A stretch of DNA of 5,620 nucleotides from Cyanobacteria bacterium UBA11370. GTDB lineage: Bacteria > Cyanobacteriota > Cyanobacteriia > Cyanobacteriales > Coleofasciculaceae. The number at the start of each line of letters is the position of its first letter. The stretch's first letter is position 1. This document shows positions 1-3,982 of the stretch, one piece after another. The notes beneath the pieces were generated by a model. That model ran no database searches, had not been told where the DNA came from, and worked only from the letters and a program-made list of their open reading frames with translations. The translations under genes and the position numbers were made by a program. The DNA lies in the NCBI GenBank assembly GCA_003486645.1, contig DNGI01000537.1, forward strand, positions 1,432-7,051, in the 5' to 3' direction.

Positions 1-366
1 GGATAAGTTATTGGTAAATCCTAAAATCCTTGATAAAAGCGACGATCCATCCGTTACATCCGTTACCCCATCCGCTGCCAACTGGTTTAATTCCCGTTGC
101 AGCACAACTTGAACATTCTTTTTATTAATTTTTGTACCAATCACTTGAGAGAGCAAATCCCATAAATTAGCACCCACTGTCTTAGCGTGAGCAGCGGAAA
201 AGCAGTGCGCTTCAGCAATTTGCTCGTAGCTTTGATTGTTCCACGCTCCCCCTAACACATTCAATTGCAGGGTATCCAAGTACTTCCCAGTTTTGGCAAA
301 TACCAAGGGTTGTAGGATGGCGATCGCAAAGCGCTGCTCGTTGCAGATTGCGTCTTCTCTATTCAT
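1..366 (-). CDS. N-terminal part of a vMAP-type HTH protein (partial)
   Basis: The frame is open from the ATG at 366-364 to the window edge (122 codons), so only the N-terminus is seen. An in-frame TAA lies nine codons upstream with no other start between, so this ATG is well placed; no strong Shine-Dalgarno is visible. Residues 22-95 match the pattern I know from cyanobacterial vWA-MoxR-associated proteins (vMAP N-terminal HTH): VFAKTGKYL, then GAWNNQSYEQIAE, then GANLWDLLSQVIGTKINKKN. This reads as three helices, with YEQIAE as helix 2 and the LWDLLS segment after the recognition helix. In known family members this HTH precedes AAA-like/NACHT-type ATPases, WD40 or other effector domains and is thought to give regulatory or DNA/protein-binding input. 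Which domain follows here is unseen. Residues 100-107 (GVTDVTDG) come from a 9-bp duplication in what looks like a linker. The family call is recognition by eye, not a search. Confidence 0.72.
   Translation of the reverse strand, partial: MNREDAICNEQRFAIAILQPLVFAKTGKYLDTLQLNVLGGAWNNQSYEQIAEAHCFSAAHAKTVGANLWDLLSQVIGTKINKKNVQVVLQRELNQLAADGVTDVTDGSSLLSRILGFTNNLS
49..66. repeat. 9-bp tandem duplication in a coding linker
   Basis: ATCCGTTAC occurs twice in direct tandem (49-57 and 58-66). Being 9 bp it keeps the frame and encodes the repeated VTD-VTD of the HTH protein just after its HTH domain. Confidence 0.7.
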
Positions 367-405
367 GATGGGTTTGTCTGCAAGTCGATATTAGTTCCTG
401 AAGTA

Positions 406-435
406 ATAATTTTCGCACAAAAACTTGGTGTTCAA
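406..435 (-). promoter_or_regulatory. Weak sigma70-like promoter candidate for the HTH gene
   Basis: On the minus strand TTGAAC (435-430) is followed after 18 bp by AATTAT (411-406), about 40 nt ahead of the ATG at 366. Each box matches four of six consensus bases. This is a guess from spacing and position in AT-rich DNA; a chance match is quite possible. Confidence 0.22.
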
Positions 436-452
436 TCCTACTTATTAATATC

Positions 453-494
453 AGCTTCACAATTGACGCTAATTATTCATCCAAGCTTCACAAT
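453..494. repeat. Paired 11-bp direct repeat AGCTTCACAAT
   Basis: Perfect copies lie at 453-463 and 484-494. Their starts are 31 bp apart, about three helical turns, so two bound proteins would sit on the same DNA face. A TTGACG box (463-468) touches the first copy. A regulator-binding role is inference. Confidence 0.5.
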
Positions 495-516
495 CCGCCT
501 TACCTTTTTACATTCC

Positions 517-558
517 CTTTATAAAAAATACTTACTTCTTTGCCGTAACTTTATAAAA
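517..558. repeat. Paired CTTTATAAAA direct repeat
   Basis: CTTTATAAAA occurs at 517-526 and 549-558, with starts 32 bp apart. The core TTTATAAA is palindromic and contains TATAAA, so either copy could also serve as a -10 box, but no convincing -35 box sits at the right distance. Confidence 0.4.
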
Positions 559-589
559 CTAACTCCGTGAATATCCCTACTTTTTCCTA

Positions 590-618
590 CTGACAGGACT
601 GAATGGATTGCTTAAATT
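590..618 (+). promoter_or_regulatory. Candidate promoter of the PEP-CTERM gene
   Basis: CTGACA (590-595, five of six -35 consensus bases) is followed after 17 bp by TAAATT (613-618, four of six -10 bases). Transcription would start near 625, giving a leader of about 45 nt. The spacer and -10 overlap the left arm of the inverted repeat at 604-613. This is the best-spaced candidate I see for the plus-strand gene, but it is only a consensus match. Confidence 0.35.
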
Positions 619-642
619 ATGAATAACAGCACAAGCAATCCA
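604..642. promoter_or_regulatory. 10-bp perfect inverted repeat upstream of the PEP-CTERM gene
   Basis: TGGATTGCTT (604-613) and AAGCAATCCA (633-642) are perfect reverse complements separated by 19 nt and end 29 nt before the ATG. It could be an operator, with half-sites about 29 bp centre to centre that flank the proposed transcription start, or an mRNA hairpin if transcription starts further upstream. There is no following T-run, so it is not an intrinsic terminator. Confidence 0.55.
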
Positions 643-671
643 CTAAAAAATAATCAAGAGTTTTCTAAACC

Positions 672-1667
672 ATGAAAAAAACACTAGCGATCGCTACAGC
701 ACTCACCACAGCTTTCTTGACATTCAGTTTGGCACAAAATGCTTCTGCGCTGACAAATGTCCAATCAGATAACGGGCTAAACTTCGATGTTCAGGATATT
801 ACTGATGAGGATGATGGCGGTATTAACGACGGAGGTAATGATGCTTTCGATGATTTTGGGATGATTCGGATTCAGGTTTCTGACGGCAATGGGATTCTGA
901 CGAATGACCAGGAATTAAACGGGTTTGGTCTAACCTTCGATGGTGGACGACGGTTTAATACAACCACTCCAGTGACGGTGAGCGGTATTAACGTGACTCG
1001 TAGCCTATTTACCCCGGCTGGCACTAATTATATGCGCTACATTGATACCTTCACCAACACTAGTAATAGCGCTCTAAACTTGCTGGTTGCCTGGGGTGGG
1101 GATTTGGGTTCTGATGGTATTACTACTGTAGCAGCAACAGCCTCTGGGGATCTAACTATCGGTACCAACGATACCTGGGCATTGACTATCGAAGATGATG
1201 GTGGTTTATTTAACCCAGCAGGACCTGCTACCGATCCTCCTGTGGGTTACGTTGTCGGCAATAACAGCATCCTTTCTAGTATCGGAGACTATGACAGCAA
1301 CCCCTTTGTCAATTCTTGGCCAGGGAATGGAAATGAAGATTTAGCCTTTGTCTATAATCTTTCCCTCCAAGCCGGACAGTCAACCAGCCTCGCATACTTT
1401 CTCTACCGTGGCTTACAGGAAAACAACACAGGTCCTCTGGGGCAACAACCCACTACTGGACAAGAAATTGCTCTAGCGCAAACTGTCTTAGCCAATCTAG
1501 CTCAAAACCCAAACTTTAGCGACTTAACTCCTCAACAACGAGGAATGATTGCTAACTTCACCACACCCGCAGCAACCGTTCCCGAACCCGCTTCTACCCT
1601 AGGTTTACTCGCAGTTGGTGCAATAGGTGCTACTTCCGCACTCAAGCGCAAAAACAAGCAAAATTAG
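672..1667 (+). CDS. Secreted PEP-CTERM sorting-domain protein
   Basis: This 331-residue protein has a Sec signal peptide at residues 1-26 (basic MKKT start, hydrophobic core, cleavage expected after QNASA). A C-terminal sorting signal starts at residue 303: VPEPAS, a hydrophobic helix (about 309-323), then the basic tail KRKNKQN. In known systems this tripartite tail is cleaved by a cyanobacterial-type exosortase, releasing or anchoring the protein at the surface or in exopolysaccharide. The body is unrecognised. It looks beta-rich and glycine/asparagine-rich, with no cysteine in the mature part. An acidic stretch at 39-61 (D/E-rich, with DEDDGG and NDAFDDFG) could bind calcium. The start is firm: an in-frame TAA lies two codons upstream (666-668). 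Shine-Dalgarno is weak (AAGAG, 656-660). The gene is monocistronic, with its own terminator and a possible operator. Confidence is high for the sorting class and low for function. Confidence 0.92.
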   Translation: MKKTLAIATALTTAFLTFSLAQNASALTNVQSDNGLNFDVQDITDEDDGGINDGGNDAFDDFGMIRIQVSDGNGILTNDQELNGFGLTFDGGRRFNTTTPVTVSGINVTRSLFTPAGTNYMRYIDTFTNTSNSALNLLVAWGGDLGSDGITTVAATASGDLTIGTNDTWALTIEDDGGLFNPAGPATDPPVGYVVGNNSILSSIGDYDSNPFVNSWPGNGNEDLAFVYNLSLQAGQSTSLAYFLYRGLQENNTGPLGQQPTTGQEIALAQTVLANLAQNPNFSDLTPQQRGMIANFTTPAATVPEPASTLGLLAVGAIGATSALKRKNKQN

Positions 1668-1698
1668 AATAATCTAACTACAAAATAAATATTAATGA

Positions 1699-1740
1699 CT
1701 GCTGTATCTTCTTGGAATAGATGCAGCAGATTTTTAATTT
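1699..1740 (+). terminator. Intrinsic terminator of the PEP-CTERM gene
   Basis: CTGCTGTATCT (1699-1709) pairs with AGATGCAGCAG (1719-1729), giving an 11-bp stem with one G-U pair and a 9-nt loop. It is followed by A, TTTTT, AA, TTT. It lies 31 nt after the stop codon at 1665-1667 and fits the rho-independent pattern well. Confidence 0.82.
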
Positions 1741-1741
1741 T

Positions 1742-1838
1742 ATACCAAGTTGCGTTCATACGTAGTACACTCTTTCCCTCTTGTCTCCCTTGTCTCCCTT
1801 GTCCCCCTTGTCTACTATCTTTGACTGCAACTTGGTAT
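1742..1838. repeat. 97-bp inverted-repeat element, MITE-like
   Basis: ATACCAAGTTGC (1742-1753) and GCAACTTGGTAT (1827-1838) are perfect 12-bp inverted ends enclosing 73 bp. The ATACCAAGTTGC end is a sequence I associate with dispersed intergenic repeats in cyanobacteria. The interior has no coding potential and holds a 9-bp tandem array. No target-site duplication is evident at the flanks, so mobility by a transposase supplied elsewhere is only inferred. Confidence 0.55.
1780..1815. repeat. 9-bp tandem array CTTGTCTCC
   Basis: Four units run without gaps: CTTGTCTCC (1780-1788), CTTGTCTCC (1789-1797), CTTGTCCCC (1798-1806) and CTTGTCTAC (1807-1815). It lies wholly inside the 97-bp inverted-repeat element. 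Confidence 0.8.
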
Positions 1839-1883
1839 TAGATCGCGGTTCTCATACTCATAAGGTAAAAATTCCTAGGTTTT

Positions 1884-1914
1884 GGGGAGTGGGGAGACCG
1901 GGAGTGGGGAGTGG
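1884..1914 (+). repeat. G-rich GGGGAGT tract with G-quadruplex motif
   Basis: Units of GGGGAGT and variants give G-runs at 1884-1887, 1891-1894, 1900-1902 and 1906-1909, with loops AGT, AGACC and AGT. This satisfies the usual G3+ with 1-7 nt loop rule on the plus strand. The same unit in opposite orientation occurs at 3932-3961. Confidence 0.6.
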
Positions 1915-1960
1915 AGAAGAAAATTACGTGTACCTCACCTATTTGAGAAAGGGTAGATTC

Positions 1961-1989
1961 GTAGGGGCAGAATACTATCCTCCCCCTAC
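1961..1989 (-). terminator. Weak hairpin downstream of the 620-aa permease gene
   Basis: GTAGGGG (1961-1967) and CCCCTAC (1983-1989) form a 7-bp stem with a 15-nt loop, ending 14 nt past the permease stop. TAGA (1954-1957) and TCTA (1992-1995) may add an outer stem. Read on the minus strand there is no immediate T-run, so if it terminates transcription it is not by the canonical intrinsic mechanism. Confidence 0.25.
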
Positions 1990-2002
1990 TCTCTAGTCGA
2001 TA

Positions 2003-3865
2003 CTAATTACTCATCGAAGAACGCCCAGCAAATAGGGCTTTGGATGCAGATTCACCTGCACGTCCTAACTGTCGAGTCAATTGCCAATTTAATACGCCTA
2101 GAACACCTACCTGAATCAGAATAGCTTGAAGAATCAAGATAGGTGAGGCGTACTGCATGACATTACTCCAGGGAAAGGCAGTAAGTAGCCACAATCCACC
2201 CCCATTTTGTCCTGGATAAATTGACAATACAGTTAAAATGATGGGTGGTAAGGAGATGACCGCGATTAACGTTCCAGTTGCCCAAATTGCCCGCTTGGGA
2301 GTTTTCATTAACAGCATTAACTGGGCGATCGCTGCGTAAATCAAAATCACACTTAAGCTAAAGATCACCGTGAAAAATGCTTCAAGTTTGTAGTTAACTT
2401 CAACTGACCAGAATAAAATCCAACCCATTAAAGGAAGGGCGGTAATTAGTAGATTTATAGCGATCGCTAATACCGATGGACTCTTGTCACCCCACAGTAA
2501 ATCCCGTACTAATGAAGACTTCCAAAATCCTTGACGAGTAGACTTTCCTTGATGTCGATATCTTGCCCAATCTTGCAACGCTTGACGTTGAGGAGATAGG
2601 GCAGCAATTAAACCGAGAAACAAGACTAAATTCAAGGGAAGTAAGGAATTGAAATTGTGAACAAATTGAGAGGAATATTCCGGTCTTGGCGCTTGCAAGG
2701 CGAAACCCAACGTAAATACAATCCAACAGGCAGTGAGTAAATAACTGTGCCGCTTACTCAACAACGTAGCGCTAGGATTGCGAAATTGTCGATTCAGGGC
2801 TTGTCCAATCCAATACGTCCACAAAGCATAGTTTACCAGTGCCAAGATAACCACGCTCAAGCCATTTTCTCCCAAGGGAAAGTTGAAAAATTCTAACCCT
2901 TGCATCTGACCTTGATTGAAGGGAAACATCGTATATGAAGAACCTGTCCGATCTATCAAATAGGGAAACACGACGGAGGGAGAAAATAGATTCAACCAAT
3001 CCATAGACGAGTGGTCTATTGGTTTAAAATTCACAATCCACAAAAATGTTAAAACTGCACCACTCCCCAACCAGGCTTGAAACCCACTAAACCACGATCC
3101 AAATAATCCAAATAGCAGCGCCGCACTGTAGAAAAATGCACAACTAGCACCTAGAATCATCCAAAAACTAAGAATCTCTACTAGCGGCATTTGGGCAGAT
3201 AATCCCGACCAAATGTGTAAGGGAATAGTGAGTAGGATCGCTACATAGAGTAAAACGGGAACTCCTAACAGTTTGCCCAACCAAAAACTCTGAGTGGATT
3301 GAGGGCTAAGGCGAATAAAATTCAGCGTACCGCGCCGTTCTTCGTGCCCTAAATTGCTGATTAGCATATAGGTTCCGATTACCAATAAGGAAAACAGGAC
3401 CAATAAACTAAGGGATACAAACATATATCGATATTGGTCTTGCAACCAACCCTGAAGATCAATTTGATCCAGGGGGCAAATTCTATCACTCAGACTTACA
3501 GTTAGGTCTGCTATATTTCCCTTTACAGTTTTTATGCTGTTTTTGAGTTGTTCAATTTTCTCCGGATTATAGTTTTGACTCCCACTAAAGTGAGCGAATT
3601 GTTGTTGAAGTTGGCGATATTGGTCTTGCAGGCGATATAGTTGCTGTTGCGAGGATTCATAAAGTGGTCGTAGCTTGCAGTACGTATCATAAACGTAGTA
3701 ATTCTCACCCGGCATATTCTTGAACCAAGAGAGATATACTAGCAGTTGACCTATTACAGAGACAACTATTGCGATCGCCACGTTACGACTATTCAGACGA
3801 CCTTTTATTTCTCGCAATAACTGCGGGTTCAAATCACCAATTTTATCGATCCAATTGAGTAGCAT
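2003..3865 (-). CDS. ABC-2-type transporter permease, 620 aa, second gene of the pair
   Basis: This is a polytopic inner-membrane protein with about 12 hydrophobic helices, likely the membrane part of an ABC exporter; the substrate is unknown. Helix 1 spans about 28-48. Residues 49-145 form a large extracytoplasmic segment with C63, C130 and a Q-rich, probably coiled-coil stretch (70-125). Helix 2 is about 147-171. EERRGTLNFIRLSPQS (175-190) follows; it matches the ABC-2 'E..GTLE.L..TP.S' coupling-helix pattern that contacts the ATPase. SPQRQALQDWARY lies at 424-436 and RAGESASKALFA at 602-613. The ATG at 3865 is chosen because MLLNWIDKIGDLNPQL aligns gap-free with the paralogue upstream. The frame also stays open to a GTG at 3955, but those 30 extra residues are translated repeat DNA. 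No Shine-Dalgarno precedes 3865; the leader is a CCAACAA array. It starts 100 bp after the paralogue's stop and is probably co-transcribed with it. Confidence 0.85.
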   Translation of the reverse strand: MLLNWIDKIGDLNPQLLREIKGRLNSRNVAIAIVVSVIGQLLVYLSWFKNMPGENYYVYDTYCKLRPLYESSQQQLYRLQDQYRQLQQQFAHFSGSQNYNPEKIEQLKNSIKTVKGNIADLTVSLSDRICPLDQIDLQGWLQDQYRYMFVSLSLLVLFSLLVIGTYMLISNLGHEERRGTLNFIRLSPQSTQSFWLGKLLGVPVLLYVAILLTIPLHIWSGLSAQMPLVEILSFWMILGASCAFFYSAALLFGLFGSWFSGFQAWLGSGAVLTFLWIVNFKPIDHSSMDWLNLFSPSVVFPYLIDRTGSSYTMFPFNQGQMQGLEFFNFPLGENGLSVVILALVNYALWTYWIGQALNRQFRNPSATLLSKRHSYLLTACWIVFTLGFALQAPRPEYSSQFVHNFNSLLPLNLVLFLGLIAALSPQRQALQDWARYRHQGKSTRQGFWKSSLVRDLLWGDKSPSVLAIAINLLITALPLMGWILFWSVEVNYKLEAFFTVIFSLSVILIYAAIAQLMLLMKTPKRAIWATGTLIAVISLPPIILTVLSIYPGQNGGGLWLLTAFPWSNVMQYASPILILQAILIQVGVLGVLNWQLTRQLGRAGESASKALFAGRSSMSN

Positions 3866-3870
3866 AATTG

Positions 3871-3926
3871 TTGTTGGTTGTTGGTTGTTGGTTGTTGGTT
3901 GTTGGTTGTTTGTTGGTGGTTGGTGG
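3871..3926. repeat. Heptamer array TTGTTGG ahead of the 620-aa permease
   Basis: There are eight contiguous 7-bp units on the plus strand: five perfect TTGTTGG (3871-3905), one TTGTTTG (3906-3912) and two TTGGTGG (3913-3926). In the mRNA these read as CCAACAA-type repeats without G in the perfect units, so the leader should be unstructured. The array ends five bases from the start codon. It belongs to the class of heptanucleotide STRRs known from cyanobacteria. Confidence 0.9.
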
Positions 3927-3931
3927 TTATT

Positions 3932-3982
3932 CTCCCCCACTCCCCCACTCCCCACTCCCCATTTCCTATTCCCTATTCCCCA
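3932..3982. repeat. Second heptamer-type array CTCCCCA / TTCCCTA
   Basis: Consecutive plus-strand units are CTCCCCCA (3932-3939), CTCCCCCA (3940-3947), CTCCCCA (3948-3954), CTCCCCA (3955-3961), TTTCCTA (3962-3968), TTCCCTA (3969-3975) and TTCCCCA (3976-3982). The array runs through the stop codon (3966-3968) of the 522-aa permease and encodes its last residues. Confidence 0.85.
3934..3960 (-). other. G-quadruplex motif between the two permease genes
   Basis: On the minus (mRNA) strand four G-runs of 4, 4, 5 and 5 are separated by AGT each time (plus-strand C-runs 3934-3938, 3942-3946, 3950-3953, 3957-3960). Long runs with three short equal loops make this a strong canonical motif. It lies between the first gene's stop and the second gene's start, so it could affect read-through or mRNA decay. 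Confidence 0.7.

Larger units (their letters stand above)
367..671. promoter_or_regulatory. Divergent intergenic region (305 bp)
   Basis: This AT-rich spacer separates the minus-strand HTH gene from the plus-strand PEP-CTERM gene, so it should hold both promoters. Visible structure includes two copies of AGCTTCACAAT (453-463 and 484-494), two copies of CTTTATAAAA (517-526 and 549-558), and a 10-bp inverted repeat close to the plus-strand gene (604-642). I find no small gene, tRNA or recognisable riboswitch. Confidence 0.6.
1839..2002. other. Non-coding spacer between convergent genes
   Basis: This stretch follows the inverted-repeat element and ends at the stop codon of the minus-strand permease. 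It contains a G-rich tract (1884-1914) and a short hairpin (1961-1989), and no convincing gene. A frame running through it from the CTTGTCTCC array yields a repeat-derived peptide (SPLSPLSPLS) with no sign of selection. Confidence 0.55.

Noticed and set aside
1961..1989. Canonical rho-independent terminator for the permease operon
   Set aside because: The stem is only 7 bp with a 15-nt loop and no T-run on the minus strand; kept only as a weak candidate.
1781..1996. A 71-codon plus-strand frame starting with SPLSPLSPLS
   Set aside because: It starts from a non-ATG codon inside the 9-bp tandem array and runs through the inverted-repeat element and G-rich tract; the peptide is repeat-derived, with no ribosome binding site and no recognisable family.
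2487..2726. A 79-codon minus-strand frame inside the 620-aa permease
   Set aside because: It overlaps the conserved permease (including the SPQRQ..DWARY region) in another frame on the same strand; a shadow frame.
2772..2999. A 75-codon minus-strand frame inside the 620-aa permease
   Set aside because: It lies fully within the permease in another frame and shows no independent signal.
3866..3955. A 30-residue N-terminal extension of the 620-aa permease from GTG 3955
   Set aside because: The residues are repeat-encoded (NNQQPTT units) and absent from the paralogue, whose N-terminus aligns gap-free with the ATG at 3865. It is not fully excluded, because 3865 lacks a Shine-Dalgarno.
3871..3982. 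CRISPR array
   Set aside because: The units are contiguous 7-8 bp repeats with no spacers and no cas genes nearby; these are tandem heptamers.
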